Assembly (NCBI GenBank): GCA_950022655.1
Contig: OX465589.1
Location: 26,031,626-26,095,625 of the forward strand
DNA length: 64,000 nucleotides
Source of the DNA: Alentia gelatinosa
Taxonomy: Eukaryota > Annelida > Polychaeta > Phyllodocida > Polynoidae
Reading direction: 5' to 3'
The notes under the pieces: generated by a model
The model's database searches: none
What the model was told of the DNA's origin: nothing
Seen by the model: the letters and a program-made list of their open reading frames with translations, nothing else
Part shown: positions 47,901-62,900 of the stretch, piece by piece
Numbering within the stretch: position 1 is the first letter of the stretch
How the letters are laid out: the number at the start of each line of letters is the position of its first letter
Translations under genes and position numbers: made by a program

Positions 47901-50900
47901 CACTGTCCCGATTTGTTATCAAGATTTTTGGCAATTACCCAGTCCCATGTCTGTGACCAAGTAGGGGATGTACCTAGATGAAAAATAAGTCGTATTAAAG
48001 CTGAATGCCGACATTGATTATCAAGACAAATAGGGGAGAAACATAGAACACTCAAAGCCTAAAAATCTACACAGGAGCAGGATGCTTAACGACAAAGAAA
48101 AAGATTACCAAATAAATAGGGGAAAAGCATGGATTAAGGAATCTGCCTACCGAATTCACGGTCGTATCACCAGCATCAGTAAATTCACAGAGTAGCGAGA
48201 TGGGGCGAGGTGGTGAGCTTTCAGCTTAAAATCCACTGCAAAAGTGACAGGAAAACCGTTGCTCTCAATGCCGAAATATGAATAGCGTATCCTGGACGAT
48301 CTTGCGTGACTGATAAAATGTATGTCCACCGGGAAAAAATGTCGCACATTAACAGTGTGAGTGTTCCATTCGGCGAGACTGCGAGCTGACAATAAAATCA
48401 GTCAATATCCTGGATTCAGCAGACAGAATATGCAATCTATAAATGATATTGATTATGTTTTGACCCCATTTCGCGTTTCTGTACATGCTTTGATGCAATT
48501 CCTATTCCAGGTTGTATTGATTTTCTTCACTGAATTGTAAATATTTAGCTGATATTATATAGTCGATCTTTTGCAGCCGTTGTCTGGTCTCGTATTTACC
48601 CTAGTAACCGTCAGTGTGCTTGTCTTTCAGGGAGTGATTCGTGTAAATGGTTACTCAGCGACGGACGTTTCCAAGGCTACAATGCCTGGCAGCCTTATGG
48701 ATGCATGATGCATAAGTACACAAAAGGGTACGTATAGTGAATTAATTCAAATGTAAATGTATGTAAATTTTGTACATATTTCATATTTTATTGATATTGA
48801 AAGCGACCATACACCTGCAGTATGCATCTTATTTTTCGGTAATTCTATTCATTCCTCATAGCGAACATGGTTCCATTATTCCTGTCGTGGCTGTATAGGT
48901 ACGGATGAACATGTTTGGGAAGTTTGTTATGGTTTCCCTATTGATTAAAACCTTGTAGGCGAATAATAAATGTTAGTATTTAATATTAGAAATGGTCAAC
49001 GTCAATGTTTCCATATGTTACGTTGGAACTTTGCTTTATTCGTTTTATCATTATTACCTACTATATCTAAAACGGTAGAATTTTGTGATATCGCTTGAAG
49101 TTGCTGCCGTACATAGAGACAAAGTGAACCAGACCTAGGCATGGAGATTGAAGAGCCACAAGAGTGAGAATCTCGTGCAGTTCTTAACTGAATCCTGCTA
49201 CTTTTTTTTGTGTTTGTCTACACAGATGTACTTGTATCCTTAGGATTTGTTTCTAGCCATACTGAAAACATGATTTAGAACTGTTGTTTTCTAATCTACC
49301 TTTCTCGTGAGAAACCAATGAGATTACATTTCGCTGGTTCCCTACCATGGTTCTGGTAGCCCTTTCAAAACTCCGCTGACAACCTCCCCCCACCCACCAC
49401 CACTCCAGCCACCACTCTAAGTATTTGACCCACTTCAGACATCTAGCTCTGTGGAGCAGTCAGCAGAGTGTTCGACTAGGGATGCAGGTGTGGGGAGTTC
49501 GATACCCATATTGGCTTTTGACTTTTCGGGGTTTAAAAAAAATATTTTTCCCCCTAACTCGGACCCGACGAAGTCGCTAGTTTATACTTATAAATGCCCT
49601 GGTCGTGGTTGGACAGAAAAAAAAGAAATTGCCCCCTCTCCACCTCCTGCATCTTGTACGTAACAGAATAAAGACACGATTTGTGCCAACTTTCCAGAGT
49701 TTTTCCCTCCCAACTTTCTACACTGCGTCCTTTTTGGATAATTAGTCAATCAATCAACTTTTTTTTATAAATTAAAAAGAAATACACGAAAAACGCCTAT
49801 GAATTTTTTGCCTCTTCCATTACAGCGACTCGCGCAACTGCATGCACTACATCTCGTACTGGGGCGGGAAGAACCACATCGTGTTTATCGGCGATTCGCG
49901 GATCCGTCAGCTGTACTTTCAGTTCGTGGACATGCTGAGTGAGCAGCCCACGGTCCGCGAGAAGGCCCACTCTGACCTCTCCTTCAGCGACCAGAAAATC
50001 AACCTCAAAGTGGTGAGTAGGCCACTTCCTGTCAAGTCCTCGTTAACAACTTCACAGAAGTTAAGTTGTCAATGGAAACCTTTCAGTAGGTGGGCTTATA
50101 AAAGAGAGTCTTCTTATGAAGGCAGGTGAATGAACAAACCATATCTATTGGGAACTCCGTGAAATGGTGGTGGTGGTGGGTTGGGTGGAAAGGCCGTCTT
50201 CAAGGGTGAAAGCCGCCACGCCGCGGGAGGATGGCGGGTTGGGAGGTCGAGCTAAATGTCGTCTGCGCACCTTAACCTCGTTATTTTCACCGCTTCCGGC
50301 AACTCATTCACAAAGTCAGCACCAGGGGGCTCTCACGTCGACCGCCTGCTAACCTCGGTTCCGGGGGGCTAGAGCTTAATTCCCCTTGGAGAATTAACCT
50401 CTAGCTAATGTAGTAACTTCTGGTTAAGATATCGATGGACTTCTTTAAAAACTGCTCCTTTTCTAGTTGTCTTCAATTTGACATATGATAGCTGCTTATT
50501 ACGCACTAATAAATAATAATAAAATTGAATGCTGACTATGATAAGGACAGCTATATATTGTCCTTGTCCTACTGAAGGATTACTATATTCTAAACTGTAC
50601 TTGATAGGTCTTGTTTGACCGAACTTGTTGGAGTTTGTACAAAAAGAGTTGAAACTACCTGTAACTCCTAAGCACTGAGCGGTATGCTCATAACGGTGCC
50701 CGCATCGATGTACTGCTCAGTCTAAATAAAGTATTAAAAAAAACCAAAAAAACTGGATCGATTACGCAGTGTTCTGCCTTTTTTCAGTAGCCAATTCCAT
50801 ATTGTCGTAACGAGACTACTATCCCCGACTGGTGTTGAATATCGACTGGGGATCCGTATAGCTTGAGCATATGACGCGACATGGCTATTACCCGGGATAT

Positions 50901-53900
50901 TATTCATACATTGTGATATAATTATTTTCACATTTAGAGACTTGGTCTTATTTTTTAATTCCTTGATCTTACATGATTACCTAATCTTTGTTGATTTTAC
51001 ACGCGGTATTCATGGATGAGTTGTCTATATTTCCCTAGGAGTTCCTCTGGCATCCCATGGTGAACGGCTCAATGTCCAACGTCTACAAGTCGTGGCACCA
51101 TAAATCACCACGTGACCGACCCAACCAGGTGGTAACCGGCAGCGCCACGGTACGTCTTCCAGTAGAACTAAATCTAATTGAACTAAAACTACCCTAGGAA
51201 TGTTATAGTGCATAGTACACCAAGGGGCAAGTGGATTCAATCCATCCTCCACTTAGAGGGTGTGATGGTGTAGTATTCACTCATTAGATAGTTGCTTGGA
51301 GGATCTTTGTTTTGGACACCATGGATCCATTAATACAATACACACTTAATATGCAAAAACAAATAGATACATAACTAAGATATTCCTGGTTGAGTATGAA
51401 AGACTAACTCCATGATACTCAAATAATTAAGATAAATAAATAAATGTATTTACTATGCTTAAGAAAGCAGCCACTATTCTCCCTCACCCCCAGCAGTGGT
51501 AGATTTACTGCTAAATCAAAGGCCAATCCTTCTCTTACCATGTCCATGTGATGTGGGAAGTAAAATAACTCTCACATCGGTAAATGTGTAGGGGTGAGAT
51601 TTCTACCTACATTCATCTCATAGATTCGGTCAAACCCAAAGTAAGTCTAATTGAACAAATGGCATGTTAAATTACCCAAACAAACAAACATGGGGATCAA
51701 GATTTCTTAAAGCATTGCCCAATTGGGTTATTATTTCTATAAAAAAAAATTGACAAATCTCATGATATGGTCAGTAAATTGAGACAAGGTTATATTTGAT
51801 CTTGTATAAAGAGGGATTTTTCATTGTGATGACGACAGTAATCTACAGTCACAGACTTGAATAGGCCCTATTGAGGTATCCCATAATTCAGTTTGTTTGC
51901 AAGTTCCGGTGTTCGCTGGTTGCTGACGTTCTATGGTGATCGACCCTTGAACCGTAACCCACAATTATTGCAGTTTAACGGTTTTTATAAATCTTCAAAT
52001 TGGAAATTCGATTTCAGAAATGGAAATTTCAACTATTTCTACAAATAAATCCGAAATTATACTCAGGTTCTCCAAATATAAATGTGAAAACTGTGGTTCA
52101 TGTGGTCGTGGTGTGCCCAGCCTGTCGTGAGCGGAACTTGTATTTACCCTGGGCGATAATCGGGAGTTTAGTAACCTCTGGAGGGCGTATAGTCCCTGCT
52201 ATAGCCATTTCCTAGGAGATGTAACATCATGTGTATAATGCCGACGGAGATTGGGGAGTGTATGAACTAAAGTTGTCTATACAAGTCTTGGCATGCCGTC
52301 TTTGGTCTGACGCACCCTGCTTTACTGGTCATTGTTCAATGCGTACAGTAGTCGGACAGTGTTGAACCTACACGAGGGCTGCCCGGGCATATACTGTTCT
52401 AACTGGGTTTCTCGTACCTATCCTTCCTATTCTTATAGAACGTTTACTAATATTGCTCTATGGTTGTTATGTGAGGACACACTGAAATACCTAAATGGTT
52501 GCTGCCCGCACCTGAAGCGTCAAACAGCAGATTAATCAGAGCGTGACGATTGATTCACGACACGGTCCAGGGCACAGCTCGCCAGTTCATGGCCTGGCTT
52601 GGCATGTAAATAATTACTGCTGTGGAACAAGCCTCACCATGCGCTTCAATTCTTCATATATACTGAATAGTCTAGCTTGGCACTTGCTACCTGGCAACAA
52701 AGAAATCACAAACACTTATTCTATGTGAATAATGAGATGATCCATAACTAATTACATTGGTATTTTTCTCCATAACATAGTATAGCTTGCCAAGTACATT
52801 CATTTACCTGGACCGGGGCATATGTTATTGTCCTACCCTAATACCTGCATCATATGTCCTATAATCATTATCACGTCGTCATGTATGCATTTAGTATCGG
52901 CATACGTATGTTCTAATCTTATGATTTTGAAATGTCATCATAAATGGAATAAAGTAAATGGAATAAAGTAAATGGAATAGAATAAAATGAGATTTACAGA
53001 GTTTATTCATGTAGTTTGTGATCCGAAAAACTTCTTACGAACAACACGATGGTCTGGAAGGTTTCGAAACGTGAAATCTAATGATTTGATTAGCAATTCT
53101 TTTTCTTTTTCAAAGTAGCATCTGTTCGGACGTGTATTAGCCACGTCACAATTAATATTATGGCTATAGAGAATGTTTTTGTAAAATTATCATGTCAGCA
53201 TGAACAATTGCCAGGTGATATTGAGAGGTATGATAGTTGATCTCTATGTATAAGATGTTATTCATTCTGATGATAGATGGACATGGAGTTTATTTTCGGC
53301 TAAGGCAAATGATGATAAACAGGATTTTAACAACAACAAAACTCAGTAAATAAATATGTTAGGTGTAGTGAAGTTTACTTCAGTTTAGCTACCGCTTGAA
53401 TGAAAAAAGAATGCAATATAAAAAAAATAAAATTGCAGCAATGCTATGGGTTACTCTTTGTAAGAAGAACGATTTGTTAAGTTTTGCTTTTTCATTATAT
53501 GCAACTATCTTGATGTATGCTACACCATATCTGGATAACATATGCATTGTATCAATACAAAAGGAATAAAGCTGCTTAAAAAAAAAAAAGAAAAAAAAAA
53601 AGAACTAATGATCAGGAACCCCGGCACCCACCTATGCTAATAACCATTTATGTGTTATACTACTAACACAAACAATCTTTAGACGGAACAGGGATGCAGT
53701 TGTTGATTCCTTATCAATATCCACGTTTATATTGGGAAACAATACGTTGCCAGTCTAGTCAGTAATATATAGAGACGTAGTTAGTGTGACTGAATGGAAA
53801 CTATTCAGAGATATTTTGATCAGAAATACTCACTTAGTTTGAAGAATGAGGTGAGTATTTCTGACCAGAATATCGAGGAACAGATAGAATTCAGTTACTC

Positions 53901-56900
53901 TCAGTGTGTCTCTTTATTATTATATACCTAGAAATCATTAAGAATGCCATTCTTCAACTCACTAAATAGCAGAATGAGTGGTCCCGTGGTATGGAGGGAC
54001 GTATGAATATTCTTTTGTCACTCAGTGACAAACGGAATCTGTATTCCTATATACCCATTTCCGAAACCTCTATAGTTACATACCGCTGCTGGGGGTGCAG
54101 TAATTATAAGTTATGTAGCGAGGCTGACGTTTTCGTCCCAGGCTGACGTTTTCGTCCCGGGCTGACGTTTTCATCCTGGCCTGACCATGTGACATGAAGA
54201 GCAGTGGGACGAAAACTTAGCTAATGCAGTTACTCGATAAGGGTGGCCATTTTTCTGGGGCTATCACAGGAAAAGAAATAATCATTTTTATCGATATTTA
54301 AAGGTATATAGGAATAGGGAAACCAACTACCGGTAATCAAAAGTCAAAGTTACTCGGTAAGGCTCAGAAAAATTACTGCCTGCGGCCAAGGCCTTGGGCA
54401 GTAATTTTTCCAAGCCTTACCTCGTAACTTTGAACTTTTGCTCACCGGAACATAGTTTCCCTCTACTACTGGTCAGTAAATGTAAGACATTTGCCTATAG
54501 GTATATAGTAATACACATACAGAAATGGCCTGCCATGTTCATGAATTAACTAGGCTTGTTATGTCTTAGTGCTAATATAATGAGTAGAAAACCATCTTGT
54601 TGATATACGATCTCATATGACCCTCGGACGGATCATCTGTGTAATTACCTCTAGTGTTAGAAATCAGTCCGCGGTCCGTCCTCGGCTGATACGAGATCCC
54701 ATATCAACCTGAAGGCGGTATGTTTCAAGTAACGTACGTTTTCTGTCTCCTGTTTGTAGTGGAGTATCAAGGTGTTCAATGGCAGCGAGGATGCGTTGAA
54801 CAACTTCAAGGTCAATCTGACCCACACGGTGCCCTACTTTAACAAGATCAGTAACACCACAAACATACTGTGGATGCTACAAGGTGAGTAGAGAGGCCTC
54901 TTTATCTCCTATTGCCCGACACTGAGGTGCAGTAACACTTCGCTATGTACCGCGCCGATACCCGTATTTTGACTCTAGATCAGAGAGATAGGAAGTCTTA
55001 CATAGTTTTGTGAAGTGCCCTTAGAAAGTTGATCTTGTGGGTCTTGAAATGCTGATTACACCACGATGAGAAGAAGTGAGCGTCTAAATAGCAGAGTCTC
55101 AAGTAATAAGGAAGAACTAAGGCCGTTCTTGAGGCCAGTGCCAGAAATGATAAGTTACAGCGGATAAAACAGTTTCAACGACCACTTAGAGCTTCTTTTT
55201 TTTTTTTTTTTTTTTTTTTAGAAGTTAGGGGTTAGAAGTGTTCTTAACCACGTTTTCCAAATCTAGAGCTTATTTTATAAACGTATAGCGGGTTACCATG
55301 GACTAATAGATAACCTGTTGAATATGCGAATTATGTTCAGAAATGAACAAAAAAAGTCGGGACTCTTTTTTTGGTTTAATATTGATAATATTCTGGCTTG
55401 GATCGCTGGAAATATGGGAAGGAAAACATTCATCACCTTCAAGCATTGCGCAACACGAGGAGGTATTCAATTAGTGAAGCAGTCAGAGTACTCTCTCTTG
55501 GAGAGGTAAACGCTCTCCTGTAGGCATCTGTCATGACATAACTATACAAAGCTGGTAAGAATTTCCAGTTTGGTGTGAAATGTAAGCCCCTTAGATACTC
55601 AAAAGAACAATTCTTCAAAAGAAAAAAACAACATGATTATATATCACAGTCAACTTGTAACATATGGTTTCAAATTGTATTAGATAAATAACTACGTTTA
55701 TTGATAAAACAGTCATAATCTACTCCAGATTGAAATTATCTATGTACTATCTTCTTTGTAATATCAATGGACTGTTGTAAAAATGACCTGTACCCAAGTC
55801 AGCTGTGGTGTTCGATCACACCGGCTATAGCTGACGGCCCTGGCAGAATAGATAAAAGACATAAAAAATGCATATGCTAGGCAGTAATATGTATAATTCA
55901 TGAAGCCTCACTCCTAAACTACGCAAACAGACAAACATATTTTCCCTTAAAGCTGAGTGTGATTATATCACAGTGAAGGAAGACATTTAAAAATACTGCA
56001 GTGAACACAAACACTGAATAAATTACAAACCTGTGAACCTGTTTTGGGCCTCCATTGACGTTCCAACTTCACTGAACAGAATAAATGAATTACAAAGGAT
56101 GACCCTGGTAGTTTTTTTGGTTTATATTTCGCGCCTATTGAAGTGTCAACTGATACTGTCATAGTATAGACCCTGGCTAATGTTTCACCTAGCAGCACAG
56201 TTTTCAAATACACCCTGGTAAAAACTGAAATAATCCTAAACACTACAGGAATCCAATCCTGTTATTGACTGAACATTCACCATACACGGTTCTAACCCTT
56301 CACCGAGTTAACCCTGTAAGGGCGGATGATGCCTCAAGGCATCAACCGGCCAGGGGCGGATGATGCTTTAAGGCATCATTTGCTGGATATTTATGAAATT
56401 GTTTTTGAAAAGGAAATATTTTAACAATAAACTAGAAATTTACTCAGAATCTAGGTGTAACATCATACTTTTGAATTCTCAATAATAGAAATAGAAATAT
56501 TAAGAAAAACAAATTATATCACTTGATAAACCTTTGAAATTTGAGTTCAGAGGACAATGCCCCGTCCCCTAGAATTGTAAATAGTCACTAGTAGCCGTCC
56601 TCAAGTGTGGAGTTCTGCCATAGGCAGCCGAACTTAAAGGGTTAAGCGGGTATTCCATTGGTCCGGCCGTGAATCCAACGCTGTCGGGCGTCAACCAAAC
56701 ATGCTTAAAGTGTACACTCCCACAGGGGATGCTCTTTTGTGGTCGTGTAGTCGGCCCAATGGTGCACACCCACCACGGGGAGTATCTATTTCAAATCGTA
56801 TATATTCAAATAAAAAAATTACTGAACCTGATTTTTTCATCATTTAAAGATCCGGTCGTGGAAAGCAAGCTCACACCAAACCGGTCGATGATCACCAATA

Positions 56901-59900
56901 GTCAGATTGACGACTACAATCGGGCGGCCATCGAGATCCTGTAAGTACCCCGGGGCACGTGTTCTCTACTATTTGAAAATATTTGAAACATTGAAAAGAA
57001 TTGACTGAAATATGTCTATGAAAGTGAAAAGTTAAAGCATTGATAGTCCCTATATACCCTCAGGGTCCCCTGGGACGTTAAACCACAAACAAACTCTACT
57101 TCTGAGGGTTGTTTTAGAGGGACACTCTCAGGCGCATGATATCTGGAGATAAGGGGGAGGGGTGTGGCAGCAAGTTACGGGGGAGAGTTGCGGGCATGGC
57201 GGAGTCTCAATGGGTTGGGGGGATGAGGAGGTGCTGAAGGGGAATATTTAGAGATAACAGCTTTCCTATTTTCAATATACATACACATCTTCATTTTCAC
57301 CCAAATGGGACTAACTGATTGTTCAGAGCTAAATGTGTTAAATGGATTCTGGACAACCCTAATGGGATCCTCCAAACTTGTGCCATGTTTGTTTATTTCT
57401 CGGGCACCTTATTCAGATCACCGTAATTTGACTATGAATATGAGAGTTTTGGTGTTACATTATCATTCCTCCTATATTCCTGTCCTGACGAAGGCTGAAT
57501 AGGCCGAAACGTTGACATTATGGAATAAAGTGTTCATTGTTAAAAACTTTGGAGTGGACATCCGTTCTTCGCAGTGCCTTGGGGTTAGACAGGATTTTAC
57601 CACACTTTTGATCTTCATTTTCAGTAATTCATGATAGTGAAAAAGTGGATTTAACTTAACCTCCCCACAATCCCACAGACCCACACTGTGGCTGTAGTTT
57701 TCCACATTTTCTCGGTCTCTCTAATGCAGTAAGTTCCACATGTAGAATGTTTCCACTATCTTTTCTGATACCAGCTGATATCCCTGGATATTCGAGTGAT
57801 CGGTATGAGGGACAGCTGATGTTGAACTACGGAGTGCCCGAGGCTCGTACTGGTAGACACCTCGAATAATTCATTTTTTGGTACAGTGACGGCGGACTGG
57901 GGGAATCGGAGGTTCATGTTTAATGGGATAAGTGTTTGTAGGGAACGTACAGAGATTGACTTTGGTGACAAGTGAGCGTCAAGGGGAAGTGCCACAGATA
58001 GAGCCTTGGTTTGATGGGGTCATCTGGAGGGATACTTGGGTCATGGTTCCTGTCTGGAGGGTCACGTAAGGTTGTAGGTGGTCAGTGGGACGTTAAGTCA
58101 ACTTGTCCTTCTTCATGAGACACCTGTTTTCTGGGTTTTCCAGTTTTTTATGTTTGATGGTGCTAAATTGTCCTCATATTAGAGAGAAAGTGGAGATAAA
58201 CAGGATACAAAACGTTTTCGATTTTTTAAGACCTCACTGACATTGTGATCTTGCTTGTAATCATCAAGGGGGCCAAGGGGGAAAATAATGCAAAGTCCTT
58301 TGCGGGTCAGTAGAAAGGTAACAGTGTATATTAGGATCGGGTAGGGGAGGACTTTTTGCTTGTTTGGTGGCTAGCCAGAAATATAGCCCTTAACTTCTAA
58401 ATGTAAGATTTGTTTACACTCACGATATAGCATTTGGAAAGTTCTAACTTTGTATTTTCACATATTTCCAAGTGAACTATGAATAAAATGTTATACAACA
58501 ACAACTGACGTCAACCATTTAGCTTGACACGCTAACCTCATGGCTGCTTATGACACTTTATCCTACCCCTAAAAACCGCCATAGACTTAACATAGGAAAA
58601 CTTTATGTGGCAGGCCGTGACATAAAGTGTTAATTATGCCACTAGAGTAATAACAATATTGACCAATCAGAGAGCATAAACATTGTCAAGTCTAACTCTC
58701 GTTCGGTTTCTACTAATTATTATCCATCGTATACAAAGCCCCCATTGAAAATGTATGGGGACTCAGTAAACCACGACCCATTATTGGAAACCTGTCAGGT
58801 ACCATAACTGTGGTATACGGCCCCAAAACGATGGTAATCGGGAAAAATAGTCCCTTTGTGCTATAGAGCAAAGAAATAGTCCCTATTGTTGTACCTTTTG
58901 ATATGGCAATAACTGGGTTTAATTTATTGGAGAATATGGATAATAAATACAACAACAAAAAAATAATAATAAAAAACAAACAAACAACAAACGATGGTTT
59001 TGTGAACAGGCGGCTCTGTAAACCACTCGAGGTTGACGTCGTAATACAATCGCTAGCGCTCGTATATTACTACGCGTCAACCACTCGTGGTTTACGGCCG
59101 CCTGTCCACAAAACCATCGATTATTGTCTAAATACATAGTGACTGTCTCCTTGTCTGGTCAGGATGTACAACTCGGTGACCATCTGGAGCTCCTCGCGGC
59201 TCGTCGCCCAGGGCTACAACCGCGACACCAAAGACGGTCTGCACATCGGCAAGTTGGCACTGGACCTGGTGAGTGTTTCTATCCCGATGATTCAGTATGC
59301 AGTAGCAACAACCACGATCATATGTCAGCGTGTTCAGATCTATGAGTCAGGGATGACAGGCACGCCGGGCAATACAAAAGTATTAATGTATTGAAAGGTT
59401 CAAACACTAAAAGTTATCTGACAATAAATATTGTATGTTCGGCTGGGTTATGGGTTTTCTCCCAACCAAAAATATTTATGGTAAATTATTAAAATAATTT
59501 TTTTTTTAGTATGACAGTTGGGAACAGGTTTATTCAAAAACCACGTCATTACTATAAAACTAAAAATTGTAGTGAAACCCAGGACCCAAGACATAACAAA
59601 TTCCCCCAGACATTCAGCATAACAGAGTTAGTAACTCGCTTGCACGGGGTTCATGATCTCATTGGTTCTAGTCTCAGCGGTCCTCCCGCCACCCTCTCCT
59701 CCCCCGATACTGCTTCTTCTTTAATGTCTAGATATATGAGGTTTTTTCCAAGGGGAAATATTTGAGAACCAATGAAAATAATCATTTCTAGTTGCCTTAT
59801 CATTTTCTGTCCCCAAAGATATTTTCACTCGATCATTGGTCATGAGACCATCACTTGCAAATGTTTTTAGTGCCATTTTTTTTAGGTTTATCATGCCCGG

Positions 59901-62900
59901 GTTTACATCTCAGGATATGCACTCTGTAACCGGTTGTATATAATTCATGGATATATATATACTTTGGCATAGTGTTCTCTATATCTATACATTCTGTAAC
60001 CAATGGTGATTAATTATCTCAGCATACATACTGTAACCTAAATACAGTGTGTTGTATATTATCTATGGGTACACACTTGAACCAATGGTGGTTTATTATC
60101 TAAGGATATATATCATGTAATCTGTATTTGTACATTATTTCAGAGTCGACACATTGTAACCTGTAGTTGTACATTATCTCAGAGTCTATGCACTGTGACC
60201 TGTAGTTGTACATTATCTCAGTCTACATACTGTGACATGTAGTTGTAAATTATCTCAGAGTATATGCATTGTGACCTTTTGTACATTATCTCAGAGTCTA
60301 CATACTGTAACCTGTCATTGTACACTATCTCAGAGTATGCATACTGTATCCTGTCATTGTACACTATCTCCGAGTATGTGTACTGTATCCTGTCATTGTA
60401 CACTATCTCCGAGTATGTGTACTGTATCCTGTCATTGTACACTATCTCCGAGTATGTGTACTGTATCCTGTCATTGTACACTATCTCAGAGTATGCGTAC
60501 TGTATCCTGTCATTGTACACTATCTCAGAGTATGCATACTGTATCCTGTCATTGTACACTATCTCAGAGTATGCGTACTGTATCCTGTCATTGTACACTA
60601 TCTCCGAGTATGTGTACTGTATCCTGTCATTGTACACTATCTCAGAGTATGCGTACTGTATCCTGTCATTGTACACTATCTCCGAGTATGTGTACTGTAT
60701 CCTGTCATTGTACACTATCTCAGAGTAAGCGTACTGTATCCTGTCATTGTACACTATCTCAGAGTATGCGTACTGTAACCTGTCATTGTACATTATCTCA
60801 GAGTATGCGTTCTGTATCCTGTCGTGTTTGATTTTAGGATGTCCAGATCCTGATGAACATGTACTGTAACGACCACATGAACTACAATGATGGAACATGC
60901 TGCTCGTCCGCGGAGAGTATTTCTACCTTACAGATTGTCGTGGCCTCTGTGTTCGGTGTCTGGTAAGTTTCCTGCGCTAAAGTACTGTATATAACACGTG
61001 TGCTGTGTCCAGCAGTTTATCATTGAGACAAAAACACTAAGACATGCCCGTGTGGAATACCTTGGCCATGTTATAATCTCAGCACCCTTCTGACCTCTGC
61101 GAGACACATAAGTATAAATTAACGCCGGTTTGCAGATAAAATATCTACAAGCCGGCGGCATCCAGTCGAATTCTGATCAACGCTCAGCTGAACCCTGGCT
61201 GCATGTCACTAAGGCCACTAAGAAACTGCCGAGAGGTACCGACTCTTTGAGTCTTGGAAAATGGTCCTCTTTACTGATTTCATTTCCGATAATTTTTGTA
61301 CACATTACCAGGGTTCGTACAGAGCCCGGAAAACCTGGAAAAGTCTGGAATTATGCTTTTGGGTTTTCCAGGCCTGGAAAAGCCTGGAATTCTCACAGAG
61401 AGCCTGGAAAAACCTGGAAGAGCCTGGAAAACTTAGTTTTGCATAAAAATAATTTTTTTAGTCTATGAAATTTTGGTCATCATTAGATTTCCGTAACTAG
61501 GGTACCTGTATAGCAAATTGCTAATAATATAGCATGGATTTGATTATATGTCTTCATATCTAAAAATGGCAGAAAGAAGACGAATTTTGAAAACATCTAT
61601 CCCAAACCACTGAAATTCCAAATGTAGTAAGGAAAATAAAGAACATTTTAACAAAATTCGGTGATGAATCAGATATGGTTTAAAAACAGTGACCAGATGT
61701 GCCTGGAAAAAATATATATTAGAGCCTGGAAAAAGCCTGGAATTTTATTCGGCTGTCTATGTACGAACCCTGCATTACTTGCATCCCTGTTCAAACAATG
61801 TAGAAGCCGAAAACGTAGCGTATTAGGAGGAAACCCACGAGATAAAAATAGCTTGGTCCGTACTCCACTGAGTTTGACCACAGAGTAATTCACGAAGCGA
61901 AGCTGAGTGAATTACCCTGCGGTCAAACGAGGTGGAGTGCGGACCAAGTTATTTTCATCGAGTGGGTTTCTGATTTTATCTCATCCCGTATGACATTATT
62001 TATTGATGAAATGAATCACTGAATTAGCCTTTGAGTATTGGGTACACGAACTCCATGGCCATGGAGTACGAGTTCCGAATGTTAAGCCTATGGAGAAAAA
62101 TACCGGGGTGAGATAATAATCATTATTTGACATCCTGCCTTGATGCTGCCCACAGCCTGCTCACCTCCATCGTGATGTGCATCTGGAGGAGGAAGTTCCG
62201 GCGCAGTGTGAAGAACGGAGCCAAGGCGCGCGCCGAGAACCCGCAGCGTAACGGGCAGCGTAACGGGCAGAACGGCGCCGAGACGGACCGCTGTGAGGGC
62301 TTCTACGAGCTCATCACCTCCCTAGCCAAACTGGGCATCATCATGTCCTACTTCTTCCTGTGTGACAGGTGAGCTTCACTGACTCCTCACTGACACGCTT
62401 CTGTGCAGGCCGATGATACCTTGACAAAAAATTTGAAAAGAAATTTGAAAAAAAAACTTAGGAAAAAAGACAATTTTGTCACTAATGGCTGGTTGTGGGT
62501 AAAAGTATATGGTATCCTTTTACAAACTCAAATGATCACATTAGATAAGGAGATGCGCCTTAAAGGATGGGCCAAGTGATTTATTTCAAATGTACAAAGT
62601 AAATTCTACATGCACTAAGCATGCCGACATATATTTTCAAATGGCCTCACTATATTTTAACCAAATTATTTTGTGAGATGTCTCTCCCCGAATTTTATAT
62701 TTTCTTTAGGAATCGAAGTAAGTGGATTTCCCACTGTTCCTCTAATTGCTTGTTTAATCCTGCACAAAGCAACTTGATTAATTCAGCTGGTAGTGAATAA
62801 TTTAAACGTTTAATATTAAACCTCTCGTCTTCGTATTTTTCAGGACAAGTTTCTTTATGAAGGAGAACAAATATTACACACACGTCAACTTCTTCTTGCC

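Noticed and set aside
49440..49540. A functional tRNA gene
   Set aside because: Box A- and B-like sequences are present, but the acceptor and anticodon arms do not fold as a tRNA; a SINE head fits better.
59341..59360. CAGGGATGACAGGCACG as another MITE tip
   Set aside because: Matches only the first 12 bases of the family tip and has no opposite end or family interior.
60218..60898. 226-codon minus-strand frame with 13-residue repeats (SEIVYNDRIQYAY), and 199- and 154-codon plus-strand frames over the same DNA
   Set aside because: The unit is 39 bp, so any stop-free unit stays open for the whole array in several frames on both strands. The array lies in a CASD1 intron and runs into a real acceptor. 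No sign of selection for any one frame.
61130..61468. 112-codon frame rich in GKPGK/EPGK
   Set aside because: Produced by repeated GCCTGGAAAA words inside CASD1 intron 8.
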